Assembly: GCA_016342715.1 (NCBI GenBank) | Contig: JAEINW010000027.1 | Span: 1 to 34,500 of the forward strand | Reading direction: 5' to 3' | DNA: 34,500 bases | DNA from: Salinivirgaceae bacterium | Lineage (GTDB): Bacteria > Bacteroidota > Bacteroidia > Bacteroidales > SZUA-534 | Part shown: positions 1 through 9,202 of the stretch, in pieces | How positions within the stretch are numbered: position 1 is the first letter of the stretch | How the letters are laid out: every line of letters begins with the position of its first letter | Made by a program: the position numbers and the translations under genes | Notes under the pieces: model-generated | Seen by the model: the letters and a program-made list of their open reading frames with translations, nothing else | Databases searched by the model: none | Told to the model about the DNA's origin: nothing

Positions 1-38
1 TGAGAGATTTTTCAGGCAAACCCGTAAAACGGTCTCTG

Positions 39-66
39 ACCACATTCAGAGAATGTGGTTTTTATT
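39..66 (+). terminator. Rho-independent terminator of an upstream gene
   Basis: A 9-bp perfect stem (ACCACATTC at 39-47 pairs with GAATGTGGT at 51-59) with a 3-base loop is followed by a T-rich run (TTTTTATTG). It probably ends a gene lying left of the window. Bases 1-38 may be the tail of that gene, but no reading frame can be assigned. Confidence 0.75.
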
Positions 67-146
67 GTCGTAATAAAAAACCTTAAAGATGCAAAATTGA
101 TTCATTATGATAAGATTCATTACATTTTTTTCAAGTAGTAATAATT

Positions 147-154
147 TATATTTG
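147..154 (+). promoter_or_regulatory. Candidate Bacteroidetes -7 promoter element before susC
   Basis: TATATTTG fits the Bacteroidetes -7 consensus TAnnTTTG. It lies about 220 bases before the SusC start, which would give a leader of roughly 210 bases. No convincing -33 TTTG is visible, so this is a candidate only. Apart from this motif and the inverted repeat at 263-335, I see nothing in the 67-371 gap. Confidence 0.35.
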
Positions 155-262
155 TGAAAAAAGATCATCTAATTGAAGTCTTTTGCAAACTACCACCAGT
201 TAAATAAATTTTTTTACGCACTGATATATAATGCATTACTCAGATTGTATAGGTAGTGTTGT

Positions 263-335
263 AGGCTTTTCTGAAAAAATAGTCGAGGTGTGAAACTGAA
301 ATGCAAGTCAATTATTGATTTATGGAGAAAAGCCT
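263..335 (+). repeat. 10-bp inverted repeat in the susC leader
   Basis: AGGCTTTTCT (263-272) is perfectly complementary to AGAAAAGCCT (326-335) across a 53-base loop, ending 36 bases before the SusC start codon. In RNA it would form a long-range hairpin in the 5' leader. It could be an operator or a leader regulatory structure; there is no direct evidence for either. Confidence 0.45.
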
Positions 336-371
336 TCTTAACTTAGCATAACAAATTATAATACTTGGCAC

Positions 372-3300
372 ATGAGCAAAAAACTACTTTTAATTTTGTT
401 GTTCTTCATTAGTACTCCATTTATTATTACTGCTCAGGTATTTAATATTAAGGGTAGTGTAACTGACGAACAAAAGAATCCATTACCCGGGGTTACTATT
501 CATATAAAAGGGACTACCGAAGGTGCTATTACTGACTTTGATGGTAATTTCACTATGAATGTTCCGAAAGATGGGGTGTTAATCTTTTCAATGGTGGGGA
601 TGGAGTCAAAAGAACTACCAATCCTCAATCAAAACCCTGTAATAGTAATCCTAGCTGAAGACGTGACGCAACTGGGAGAGGTGGTTGTAATTGGTTATGG
701 AACCATGAAATCGAAAGATCTGACTTCACCGATTGTATCTATTAAAGGTGACGAGCTTTCAAAGCAAGTTGCATCCAATCCCATGCAAGCTCTTCAAGGC
801 AAAGTTGCCGGGGTGCAAATAATTAATTCGGGAAAACCGGGTGGTGAATCGACAGTTAAAATTCGCGGAGTGGGTTCAATTGGTGATTATGCAAAACCTT
901 TATATGTTGTTGATGGAGTTTTTGTGGATAACATCGATTTTTTAAGCTCAAACGATATTGAAAGTCTTACTGTTTTAAAAGATGCCTCGTCAGCTGCCAT
1001 TTATGGGGTGAGGGCTGCAAATGGAGTTATTTTGGTTACTACTAAAAAGGGATATAGTGAAGTCCCAATTATAAATTATAGTGGGTATGTTGGGTTACAG
1101 GTACCTGTGAATATTATGCCCATGGCAACCAAAGATCAGTATATTGAACTTTATAACAAGGCTAATACCAATACCACCGGCTTTGTACCCAAAGATCCGA
1201 ATGCTTATCCTGCAAGTACCGACTGGTACAAAGAATTGGTTCGCACTGCGATAACCAATAGCCATAATCTGGACGTGTCGGGAGCTAGCGAAAAAACATC
1301 GTATTCCTTTGGCGTGAATTACTATTTTCAGGAAGGGATTATGGATGCAAAAAACGATTACGAAAGAGTAAATCTCCGTGCCCGCATCGACCAGAAAATT
1401 AATGATAGAATAAAAGTAGGGTTCAATACTGTTTATTCCAATTACAACAAGCAAATTCCTAACGATGGCTCCGCTTTTTTTAGTGCTTATGTTAATCCAC
1501 CTGTTTATTCGATATACGACGAAACAAATACCGAGGCTTATCCTATAAAATTTGGGGCACCTCAAACTTATGGATATGGAAATCAATATGGAAATCCGGT
1601 TGCAGCTGCGTATTACTACGATAATATTGAAAAAGGATATAAATTTCTTTTAAATGGGAGTATTGAGTTAAATTTGATTGAAGACAAACTATCATTTAAA
1701 ACATCATACAATCAGGATTTAAACAACTGGGATAACCGCAATTATATGCCAGAATTCTATGTTGGGGGTTCACAAGGGGTGCGTAAATCGAGCCTTACAA
1801 AATCATTTGGTAACTCATCGAATACTATCTTCGATAATCTTTTAACATTTCATGATCAAAATGGATCACATAGTTATACATTTTTATTAGGACAATCGAC
1901 CCGTGTGCAACGTTTATCGAAACTTTTCGGTTCAGCTATAGATGTTCCCGGGTTTGATGATGCCTCAAAATATTTAAGTACAGGATCGTATAAAGACCGC
2001 AATGCATGGGATGGCGGGGATGATTTCCCTTATTTGTACCATGGCCTATCCTATTTTGGTCGGGCTACCTACAACTATAGCGACAAATATTTGGCATCCT
2101 TTACTTTCAGAGCAGATGGCAGTTCAAAATATCAGGAAAAATGGGGTTATTTTCCTTCACTTGGTTTAGGTTGGGTTCTGACAAAAGAAGACTTTTTACA
2201 AAATGCTTCGATGCTGCAATTCTTGAAATTACGCGGTAGCTGGGGTTTGTTAGGTAACGATAATATACCATCTAACTCAGCAGTTACGTTAGGTACTTCA
2301 GGCGCTGAAAGTTCAGGTATTTTTGGTGACCAGCTTGTGGATGGTGTTGGAGCACAAACCGTAATTCAGAATTATTTACAATGGGAAGTGGTTGATGAAT
2401 TTGACTTTGGGATTGATTTTGTTATGCTACACAACAAGCTTTCGGGTGGGCTTGATTATTACCGCCGGGTAACCCACAATGTAGTATTTAAGGCACCGAT
2501 AGCCACTGGCGGAGGTGTTGCAGATTTACTTGCAAACAATGGCGATGTATTGAATACCGGTATCGAACTTAATTTAAACTGGAACGATAAAATTAACAAT
2601 GATTGGAGCTATCACACCGGAATGAATTTAACTACCATTCATAATGAAGTCCTCGCACTCGAAGGTCGCGAATATATTCCATCAGGTTTTGTGCGGGGAA
2701 ACTACACCAAACGTACGCAAGTTGGACAACCCATAGGCTCTTTTTATGGATATGAAATTGATGGGGTTTACGCAAGCGAAAGTGAGGCTCTACAGGATCC
2801 TGTTTCACAAACCATTAAAGACAAAGGATTCTTTAAATACAAAGACCAGAATGGAGATAATGTAATTGATGATAAAGACAAAGTATTTCTTGGAAGTTCA
2901 ACTCCGTGGCTTATTGCAGGTATCGATTTTGGAATGGAATACAAGCAGTTCGACTTTAGTCTTTCGCTTCAAGGTCAATTAGGCAATAAAATACTAAATG
3001 CCAAACGGATGAACCGCGATATTTTTGTTGACGGCAACTACGATCAGGATTTTTACGATAACTACTGGACTAAAGATAATAAATCAGATACCTATCCATC
3101 TGCCGAGGCTTATAATTCTTCATTTACACAACAAGCAAACGATTTCTTTGTCGAAGACGGTTCGTATATCAGGATTCAGAATGTACAGATTGGGTATACC
3201 ACAAAGAACATAAAATACATTCAAAGCCTGCGGCTTTATGCATCGGCACAAAGACCATTTACCTTGTTTTCATACAACGGGTTTACACCCGAAATAGGAG

Positions 3301-3383
3301 GTTCACCCATTGAAAGTGGCATCGATAACTCAGTTTATCCAATGCAAGCCATTTATACGATAGGAATGAAATTGACTTTTTGA
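372..3383 (+). CDS. susC: SusC-like TonB-dependent outer-membrane transporter
   Basis: Outer-membrane channel for TonB-driven import of oligosaccharides, working as a lid-and-barrel pair with the SusD protein encoded next. The 1003-residue length is normal for the family. A signal peptide (to about residue 22, ending ITAQ) is followed by a carboxypeptidase-D-regulatory-like domain (about 23-108), the SusC box region with VVVIGYGTMK (about 105-115), the plug domain (about 115-230, with YVVDG and ANGVILVTTKKG) and a long beta-barrel ending in aromatic Phe (GMKLTF). It is the first gene of the locus, 69 bases before the preferred SusD start. The substrate cannot be read from this protein; the GH144/GH94/GH3 genes downstream suggest beta-1,2-glucan oligosaccharides. 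Confident in the family; the substrate is inferred. Confidence 0.96.
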   Translation: MSKKLLLILLFFISTPFIITAQVFNIKGSVTDEQKNPLPGVTIHIKGTTEGAITDFDGNFTMNVPKDGVLIFSMVGMESKELPILNQNPVIVILAEDVTQLGEVVVIGYGTMKSKDLTSPIVSIKGDELSKQVASNPMQALQGKVAGVQIINSGKPGGESTVKIRGVGSIGDYAKPLYVVDGVFVDNIDFLSSNDIESLTVLKDASSAAIYGVRAANGVILVTTKKGYSEVPIINYSGYVGLQVPVNIMPMATKDQYIELYNKANTNTTGFVPKDPNAYPASTDWYKELVRTAITNSHNLDVSGASEKTSYSFGVNYYFQEGIMDAKNDYERVNLRARIDQKINDRIKVGFNTVYSNYNKQIPNDGSAFFSAYVNPPVYSIYDETNTEAYPIKFGAPQTYGYGNQYGNPVAAAYYYDNIEKGYKFLLNGSIELNLIEDKLSFKTSYNQDLNNWDNRNYMPEFYVGGSQGVRKSSLTKSFGNSSNTIFDNLLTFHDQNGSHSYTFLLGQSTRVQRLSKLFGSAIDVPGFDDASKYLSTGSYKDRNAWDGGDDFPYLYHGLSYFGRATYNYSDKYLASFTFRADGSSKYQEKWGYFPSLGLGWVLTKEDFLQNASMLQFLKLRGSWGLLGNDNIPSNSAVTLGTSGAESSGIFGDQLVDGVGAQTVIQNYLQWEVVDEFDFGIDFVMLHNKLSGGLDYYRRVTHNVVFKAPIATGGGVADLLANNGDVLNTGIELNLNWNDKINNDWSYHTGMNLTTIHNEVLALEGREYIPSGFVRGNYTKRTQVGQPIGSFYGYEIDGVYASESEALQDPVSQTIKDKGFFKYKDQNGDNVIDDKDKVFLGSSTPWLIAGIDFGMEYKQFDFSLSLQGQLGNKILNAKRMNRDIFVDGNYDQDFYDNYWTKDNKSDTYPSAEAYNSSFTQQANDFFVEDGSYIRIQNVQIGYTTKNIKYIQSLRLYASAQRPFTLFSYNGFTPEIGGSPIESGIDNSVYPMQAIYTIGMKLTF

Positions 3384-3452
3384 TAAAAAATTAGATACAA
3401 AGAGATGAGACATAATACACAAAACTTCAAAAAAGTACTAACTAATATAACT

Positions 3453-4943
3453 ATGAAAGCATCAATCAAATATTTACCATTTTTGTTGACAGGATTATTA
3501 TTAGTCGGTTGTGAAGACTTTTTAGATGTTCGTACCGAAGGGAGTCTTCCTACCACAGGTATCGACTATACCAAATCAGAAAATACTTTTAAACCGGTTA
3601 GTGCAGCCTATGCCAAATTGCGAAATTCTGGAGCTCATGTTTTTCCTTATATAGGTATGTTCGAAATTGCTGCCGATAATGCTGATAAAGGCAGTTCGCC
3701 CGACGATAATCCTACCATGGAGGAACTGGATAATTTAAGCTTTACATCCAGCAATGGCTTAATAAATGAATTATGGAGTGCTTATTTTGATATTGTGAGC
3801 GGCGCCAATTATGCCATCTACCAAATGCCTTTATATGAGGATGCCCAACTCAATAGCGCAGATAAATTGTATGCAAGGCAATGCCAAGGTGAAGCCAAAG
3901 TTATTCGGGCATATGCATATTTTAACTTAACCCGGGCTTTTGGAAACGTTCCAATAATTGACACTATTTTAAGCTCCGATCAACTGGCAAACGTTAAACA
4001 ATCAAATACCGAACAACTATATGCATTTATAGAAAAAGACCTGCGTGAGGCTATTGAAGTTTTACCCAATAGTTACATAGCTGATTGGGACGGTCGCATT
4101 AACAAATACACGGCGATGGCGATAAAAGCTAAAGTCCATTTTTATACCAATGAATGGGATTCAGTTGCCTCTCTCACCGATCAAATCATTGCCTCTGGAC
4201 AGTATGGATTATTGTCAACATTTCGAGATGTTTTTAGTGTGGATGGTGAAAACAGCAGAGAATCGCTATTTGAAATTCAAAGTTCTACTTTGGGAAAAAC
4301 AACTGGCGATATGACCTATTTAGAATATGGCTTCGTTCAAGGACCAAGAGGAAATTCACCCAGCAATATGCAGGGTTGGGGATTTTGTACTCCAAGCCAA
4401 AGTCTGCTTGATTTCTTTACGCAACGCGGAGAAACCATCAGGTCGGCCACCACTTTACTTTACCGAGGAACCAAAACGCCCGAAGGTGACAGTATTAAAG
4501 TATCTTGTACTAATCCAGTATATAACGGAAAAGTCTACACACCCAGTGCATACAATAAATGGAATTACAATGGCTATGGTTTTGACCTTAATGTACACAT
4601 AATTCGTTATTCCGATGTCCTGTTAATGTTTGCCGAAGCATTGGTTAATGGCGCTTCGGTGCATATTACTTCTGGACTGAATGCTTCCACAGCCATCAAC
4701 CAAGTTAGGTCTAGAGTTGAATTGGACAATATTGGGAATCCTACCTTACAGGAAATATGGGACGAAAGACGGGCTGAACTTGCCATGGAAGAAGATCGGT
4801 ATTTCGATTTGATACGAACTGGTCAGGCTGCCACAGTATTGCAAAGTAAAGGTTTTATAAGCGGTAAACACGAATTGTACCCCATTCCTTCGGCGCAAAT
4901 GCAACTCAATACAAATCTTATTCAAAACAGTGGATACAATTAA
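3453..4943 (+). CDS. susD: SusD-like surface glycan-binding lipoprotein (RagB/SusD family)
   Basis: Partner of the SusC transporter that binds glycan at the cell surface. The reading frame is open from 3405, but the Met at 3453 is preferred because it starts a clean lipoprotein signal (MKASIKYLPFLLTGLLLVGC, lipidated Cys20) followed by EDF. The mature protein has the SusD hallmarks: an N-terminal TPR-like region with RAYAYFNLTRAFGNVP, and a C-terminal block with IWDERRAELAMEEDRYFDLIRTG followed by a terminal LYPIPSAQMQLN segment. Length (496 aa) is normal. It lies between SusC and the LamG lipoprotein gene, the standard order for these loci. Confidence 0.96.
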   Translation: MKASIKYLPFLLTGLLLVGCEDFLDVRTEGSLPTTGIDYTKSENTFKPVSAAYAKLRNSGAHVFPYIGMFEIAADNADKGSSPDDNPTMEELDNLSFTSSNGLINELWSAYFDIVSGANYAIYQMPLYEDAQLNSADKLYARQCQGEAKVIRAYAYFNLTRAFGNVPIIDTILSSDQLANVKQSNTEQLYAFIEKDLREAIEVLPNSYIADWDGRINKYTAMAIKAKVHFYTNEWDSVASLTDQIIASGQYGLLSTFRDVFSVDGENSRESLFEIQSSTLGKTTGDMTYLEYGFVQGPRGNSPSNMQGWGFCTPSQSLLDFFTQRGETIRSATTLLYRGTKTPEGDSIKVSCTNPVYNGKVYTPSAYNKWNYNGYGFDLNVHIIRYSDVLLMFAEALVNGASVHITSGLNASTAINQVRSRVELDNIGNPTLQEIWDERRAELAMEEDRYFDLIRTGQAATVLQSKGFISGKHELYPIPSAQMQLNTNLIQNSGYN

Positions 4944-4980
4944 TAATTTATTACTCGAATCAACACTTAAATCTAAAATT

Positions 4981-5922
4981 ATGAAAAAATCATTTAAAGT
5001 AATTAGTGCATTCTTATTTGGAGCAATGCTCGTAAGTAGCCTAATAATAACTTCATGTAAAGAAGATGAAACTTCTCCTGACCCTAATGCTGGAAAAACG
5101 GATCCGAGTACCATTGCTCCAACAAACCTAGTAGCCTATTTCCCATTCGAAGACAATGGAACTGATAAAATCAGTGCAATAACCCCCAGCAATACCGCCA
5201 CCACAACAGGAACCTTTGCTACGGGACGACGCGGAAAAGCGTTTCAAGGGGCAACTGACAAGAATTCAGGCTTACTTTACACCTTGCCCACCGACAGCAA
5301 ACTGAAAACACTCAAAGCATTCAGTTTTTCTGTATGGTTAAAGCAAATTCCCAATACATTGGAAACTACCGATGCCCCAGAACAAATGGTTTTTCATTTA
5401 GACGGGAAGGGTGACTGGATTTGGGGTAACCTCTTCTTATTACAGCATAGGAATTGGCCCGAAGGTGCGACAGAAAAAGAACAAAACTATGCTGAAATGG
5501 ACTGCTACTTCTGGAAAGATGATGCCATCGCATGGAAGGGACAACGCGGTAGCGGCTGGTATGTGGATGTAACAGCTCCACAATGGCGTCTTATTACCTG
5601 TACATACGACAACGTAACTTCAACTTTCCATTCCTATGTGAATGGAGTGCACGTAACCGCTTTTGATGGCACTGAGTATATGGGCGTGAATCGTTGGCAA
5701 GCTGATGGAGAGACTACACCACTTGGCGATTTGAAGTTTAATAGTCCGGAGAAATTTGCTATTGGTGCATGGTGCGACCGTCTTGCAGGTACTGCTTTGG
5801 AGGCAGATGCTTGGGCGTCGCCTTTCAAAGGCTTAATCGACGAACTTCGCATTTACGATAGAGCTTTAACAGACACTGAAGTAAAAGCATTATACGATGC
5901 TGAAATAACTTGGGTAGAATAA
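4981..5922 (+). CDS. LamG/concanavalin A-like surface lipoprotein, probable glycan-binding protein
   Basis: The frame is open from 4930, but the start at 4981 is chosen because it gives a lipoprotein signal (MKKSFKVISAFLFGAMLVSS followed by LIITSC and acidic KEDE, the usual surface-export context). The rest (313 aa in all) is one concanavalin A-like/LamG sandwich: it opens with LVAYFPFEDNGTDK, has FSFSVWLK and HSYVNGVHV strands, and closes with the family-typical GLIDELRIYDRALTDTEV. No catalytic motif is visible. Its position right after SusD matches the surface glycan-binding protein slot of these loci, so a binding role on the polysaccharide is inferred. A hairpin terminator follows directly. 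Confidence 0.85.
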   Translation: MKKSFKVISAFLFGAMLVSSLIITSCKEDETSPDPNAGKTDPSTIAPTNLVAYFPFEDNGTDKISAITPSNTATTTGTFATGRRGKAFQGATDKNSGLLYTLPTDSKLKTLKAFSFSVWLKQIPNTLETTDAPEQMVFHLDGKGDWIWGNLFLLQHRNWPEGATEKEQNYAEMDCYFWKDDAIAWKGQRGSGWYVDVTAPQWRLITCTYDNVTSTFHSYVNGVHVTAFDGTEYMGVNRWQADGETTPLGDLKFNSPEKFAIGAWCDRLAGTALEADAWASPFKGLIDELRIYDRALTDTEVKALYDAEITWVE

Positions 5923-5933
5923 TTAATATGCTG

Positions 5934-5980
5934 GGAGGATGAATTCATAACATCCTCCTTTTCACTTTTCCTTTTTTTTA
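5934..5980 (+). terminator. Rho-independent terminator after the LamG lipoprotein gene
   Basis: GGAGGATG (5934-5941) pairs perfectly with CATCCTCC (5951-5958) over a 9-base loop, followed by TTTTCACTTTTCCTTTTTTTT. It sits between the SusC/SusD/LamG genes and the first GH144 gene on the same strand, so it may lower transcription of the enzyme genes relative to the binding and transport genes. Confidence 0.7.
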
Positions 5981-5993
5981 AACTCTAAATAAT

Positions 5994-7649
5994 ATGAAAC
6001 TATTCCTGCCTTTTTTATTGATTACAAGCCTCTTTTTGTCTTGTTGCCAAGAGGACGATCCAATCAATCCCATACCGATAAATGCGTTTGTTGAATCAGT
6101 ATACATAAACCAAAGGCTGGTGAACAACAATCAAAAAATATATAACATTCCTACCGATTCTGTTGTTATTCAAATTAACTTTTCAACGCTCATCGATGCA
6201 ACGCAAAATAATCCTCAAAAATGCTTTATTAGCAACGGTGTTGGAACCGATTTTACCATTATTCCTACAACTGACAACAAGCAATTTATATTTAAAATCA
6301 ATCCCAAGCTAAACTTTTTTTCGGATTACAAACTTTACATTCTTGATGGTGAGTATCTTGGAGTTAAATTAATTGATCCCCACAAGTATACCTTTACTAC
6401 CCAATTAGATTCAACGCCTAAATTTCCCATCATTTCTGATGATAGCCTGCTTACTCTGATACAAAAACAAACCTTCAACTACTTTTGGGATTATGCTCAT
6501 CCTGTTAGTGGACTTGCAAGGGAGCGATTAGGATCTGGCGATGTGATAACATCAGGGGGCAGTGGGTTTGGCCTAATGTCCATTTTAGTAGGCATGGAAC
6601 GTGGCTTTATAACACATCAGGAAGGATATGAACGCCTCAATAAAATTGTCACCTTTTTAAATAACACTGATACTGAAAAATTTCATGGAGCTTTTCCCCA
6701 TTGGTTAAATGGTTCTACAGGTAAGGTTATCCCATTTGGAACGAAAGATAATGGGGCTGATTTAGTAGAAACTTCCTATCTAATGCAAGGACTTTTGACA
6801 GTACGTGAATATTTTAAAAATGGTTCCGCCGAGGAACAGCAATTGTGTGAAACCATTACCCTCTTATGGGAAAATGTGGAATGGAGCTGGTTCCGCCGTG
6901 GAGATCAAAATGTATTGTATTGGCATTGGTCACCTAATTACGGTTGGGATATGAATATGCAAATACAAGGTTGGAGCGAATGCCTTATTACTTATGTATT
7001 GGCTGCCAGTTCACCAACATATAGTATTCCCAAAGTAGTTTATGATGAAGGATGGGCACGAAATGGCGCATTCCCCATGAAAAACGGGAAAACATTTTAT
7101 GGCATTACCTTGCCGTTAAGTTGGGACTATGGCGGTCCGCTATTTTGGGCGCATTATTCTTTTTTAGGACTTGACCCGCAGAATCTTTCCGATCAATATG
7201 CCAATTACTGGGAGCAGAATGTAGCCCATAGTTCAATAAATTTTGAATACTGTAAAGATAATCCTAAAAATTATGTTGGTTACAGTGCCGATTGCTGGGG
7301 GTTAACCGCTTGCGATGTCCCGAACGGATACTCCGCCAACGAACCCAACAACGATAATGGCGTAATTGCGCCTACCGCTGCAATTTCGTCAATTGCATAT
7401 ACTCCCGATGAATCAATGGCTGCCATTCGATATTTCTACTATATTCTGGGCGATAAACTTTGGGGTGAATATGGGTTTTACGACGCATTCGATGCTACTG
7501 AAAACTGGTGGGCCAGTTCTTATTTAGCCATCGACCAAGGTCCTGAAATATGCATGATTGAGAATTACCGGACAGCTTTATTATGGAATTTATTTATGTC
7601 GGCTCCTGAAACTCAGGCAGGACTTGATAAATTAGGTTTTACTTATTAA
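5994..7649 (+). CDS. GH144-type endo-beta-1,2-glucanase lipoprotein
   Basis: Predicted to cut beta-1,2-glucan internally at the cell surface. The lipoprotein signal runs to Cys17 (FLSC) and is followed by QEDD, a surface-export-like acidic stretch. Residues about 28-137 look like an Ig-like (Big_5 type) domain. Residues about 150-551 are the (alpha/alpha)6 'glucoamylase'/GH144 domain, with FNYFWDYAHP near its start, WHWSPNYGWDM, and a typical end (FYDAFDATENWW, AIDQGPEICMIENYRTALLWN). Acidic residues D256 and E259 (GADLVET) and E329 (GWSEC) are spaced as in characterised GH144 endo-beta-1,2-glucanase. It differs from the second GH144-type protein (9704-11101), which lacks the Asp of this DxxE pair. 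Family is confident; specificity follows from family and context. Confidence 0.88.
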   Translation: MKLFLPFLLITSLFLSCCQEDDPINPIPINAFVESVYINQRLVNNNQKIYNIPTDSVVIQINFSTLIDATQNNPQKCFISNGVGTDFTIIPTTDNKQFIFKINPKLNFFSDYKLYILDGEYLGVKLIDPHKYTFTTQLDSTPKFPIISDDSLLTLIQKQTFNYFWDYAHPVSGLARERLGSGDVITSGGSGFGLMSILVGMERGFITHQEGYERLNKIVTFLNNTDTEKFHGAFPHWLNGSTGKVIPFGTKDNGADLVETSYLMQGLLTVREYFKNGSAEEQQLCETITLLWENVEWSWFRRGDQNVLYWHWSPNYGWDMNMQIQGWSECLITYVLAASSPTYSIPKVVYDEGWARNGAFPMKNGKTFYGITLPLSWDYGGPLFWAHYSFLGLDPQNLSDQYANYWEQNVAHSSINFEYCKDNPKNYVGYSADCWGLTACDVPNGYSANEPNNDNGVIAPTAAISSIAYTPDESMAAIRYFYYILGDKLWGEYGFYDAFDATENWWASSYLAIDQGPEICMIENYRTALLWNLFMSAPETQAGLDKLGFTY

Positions 7650-7680
7650 TTAGCTTTTAGAATGACCTCTTTTAATAAAA

Positions 7681-7779
7681 ATGGAAATTAAAATGGATAA
7701 TCCGTGTGGTTATCTTTTAGATGAATTAAGATATAAACAAGAAAATAATTCAAACATTAATATTTCTAATATTCATTAA
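7681..7779 (+). other. Possible 32-codon leader ORF (doubtful)
   Basis: A short frame, ATG to TAA, encodes 32 residues (MEIKMDNPCGYLLDELRYKQ followed by 12 more) and ends 13 bases before the start of the next gene. It resembles no family I know and no ribosome-binding site stands out. It is recorded because it is co-directional and closely spaced; it may be chance. Confidence 0.15.
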
Positions 7780-7792
7780 AAATTTAAACGTT

Positions 7793-9148
7793 ATGAAAAA
7801 ACAACTACTTGCTTTTATTGCAATTTTTTCGATGGTTGGCTATTTGTCAGCACAAACCATTGTTGATTTTGAAGATGAAACTGCCGGTCCCTTAACTTTA
7901 CATGTACAAGGTAGTGGCGATTGGGATAACGATGCAATTCACCCTGTAAACGAAACTTTTATGGTAGTTGACAACCCTGATGCAACAGGTATCAACACCA
8001 GTAGCAAAGTGATGAAATTTATCCGTAGGGGAACAAGCAATGGTGGTCAGCCTTGGGGTGGATTTTGGGCAAATATTGATCCAACCGTTGATGTTACAAC
8101 CAATAAGTATGTTCACGTTAAAGTATTGAAAACACGTGTTAGCCCCTTAAAATTCAAATTAGAAGGAGCAGTAACACTTGAAACTGCTAGCATGAATACC
8201 CAAGCTGATGTGAATAAGTGGGTTGACATTGTATTTGATTTCAGCACATTAACAGGAGAATATGCTGTTTTATCTTTTATGCCCGATTTTGAAGATCCTT
8301 TGGTAATAACCGATGATATTGATATCTATTTTGATGATATTTATATTAGCAGTAATCCAAATCCTATAACAGAATCAATCGATTTCGAAAATGGAACTAC
8401 AGGTCCTTTAACGTTACATGTACAAGGATGTGGCGATTGGGATAACGATGCAATTCACCCTTCCACTGAAACATTTATGGTAGTTGATAATCCCGATGCA
8501 ACAGGTATCAACACCAGTAGCAAAGTGATGAAATTTATCCGTAGGGGAACAAGCAATGGTGGTCAGCCTTGGGGTGGATTTTGGGCAAATATTGATCCAA
8601 CCGTTGATGTTACAACCAATAAGTATGTTCACGTTAAAGTATTGAAAACACGTGTTAGCCCCTTAAAATTCAAATTAGAAGGAGCAGTAACTCTTGAAAC
8701 AGCAAGCATGAACACTCAAGCTGATGTGGATACGTGGGTTGACATTGTATTTGATTTCAGTACATTAACAGGTGAATATGCTGTTTTAAGTTTTATGCCC
8801 GATTTTGAAGATCCTTTGGTAATAACCGATGATATTGATATCTATTTTGATGATATTATTTTCAACAACGACCCAACACCAATCACAACCGATGTACTTG
8901 AGCCTAAACAAATGCTTCAATATAGCATCTATCCTAATCCAGCTTCAAGTGAAGTATTTGTAAGTGTTAATTCTGAAATTAATAGCATTTCAATTGTTAA
9001 TTTAATTGGACAAGAAGTTAAGACTATGCAAAACATTAAAATGGGAATTAATAATCTCAATATTTCCAATTTAAATGAAGGTATTTATATTATCCGCATC
9101 AAAGACAAAAACAATAGAATAGAATCAAGTAAATTATACATTTACTAA
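7793..9148 (+). CDS. Secreted two-domain protein with type IX secretion tail, probable carbohydrate-binding
   Basis: A signal peptide (to about residue 20, LSAQ) is followed by two copies of a domain of about 172 residues (about 22-193 and 196-365), each starting DFE(D/N)…GPLTLHVQG and ending DIDIYFDDI. The domains look like jelly-roll/galactose-binding-like folds. A C-terminal type IX sorting domain (about 375-451, YSIYPNPASSEVFV … GIYIIRI) predicts export by PorSS and surface attachment or release. No enzyme motif is visible, so a binding role on the target glycan is inferred. The two copies are offset by exactly 516 bases and share about 195 bases of identical DNA. A strong terminator follows, so this may be a separately tuned transcript within the locus. 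Confidence 0.75.
   Translation: MKKQLLAFIAIFSMVGYLSAQTIVDFEDETAGPLTLHVQGSGDWDNDAIHPVNETFMVVDNPDATGINTSSKVMKFIRRGTSNGGQPWGGFWANIDPTVDVTTNKYVHVKVLKTRVSPLKFKLEGAVTLETASMNTQADVNKWVDIVFDFSTLTGEYAVLSFMPDFEDPLVITDDIDIYFDDIYISSNPNPITESIDFENGTTGPLTLHVQGCGDWDNDAIHPSTETFMVVDNPDATGINTSSKVMKFIRRGTSNGGQPWGGFWANIDPTVDVTTNKYVHVKVLKTRVSPLKFKLEGAVTLETASMNTQADVDTWVDIVFDFSTLTGEYAVLSFMPDFEDPLVITDDIDIYFDDIIFNNDPTPITTDVLEPKQMLQYSIYPNPASSEVFVSVNSEINSISIVNLIGQEVKTMQNIKMGINNLNISNLNEGIYIIRIKDKNNRIESSKLYIY
7979..8691 (+). repeat. Recent in-gene tandem duplication (516-bp period)
   Basis: Bases about 7979-8175 are repeated without a visible change at about 8495-8691, including synonymous positions, while the flanking parts of each domain copy have drifted. 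This indicates recent duplication or gene conversion between the two domains. Confidence 0.85.
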
Positions 9149-9151
9149 TTT

Positions 9152-9187
9152 AAAAACCCCTGTAAGTCTTAATTTGCAGGGGTTTTT
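9152..9187 (+). terminator. Rho-independent terminator, possibly bidirectional
   Basis: AAAAACCCCTG (9152-9162) pairs perfectly with CAGGGGTTTTT (9177-9187) over a 14-base loop, directly after the type IX-secreted protein gene. The A-run and T-run flanks would let it work on both strands. Confidence 0.85.
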
Positions 9188-9202
9188 ATACTTAAAACAT
9201 TA

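Noticed and set aside
1-38. End of a tRNA or coding gene at the left edge
   Set aside because: There is a GAGA…TCTC pairing but no tRNA arms or CCA context and no frame that can be supported; only the terminator is clear.
1095-1586. 163-codon open frame on the - strand
   Set aside because: It lies wholly inside the susC barrel and shows no protein-like domain; it is an antisense shadow of a real gene.
7898-8632. Two nearly identical - strand frames of 72 codons
   Set aside because: They are antisense to the duplicated domains of the type IX-secreted protein, and their similarity only reflects that duplication.
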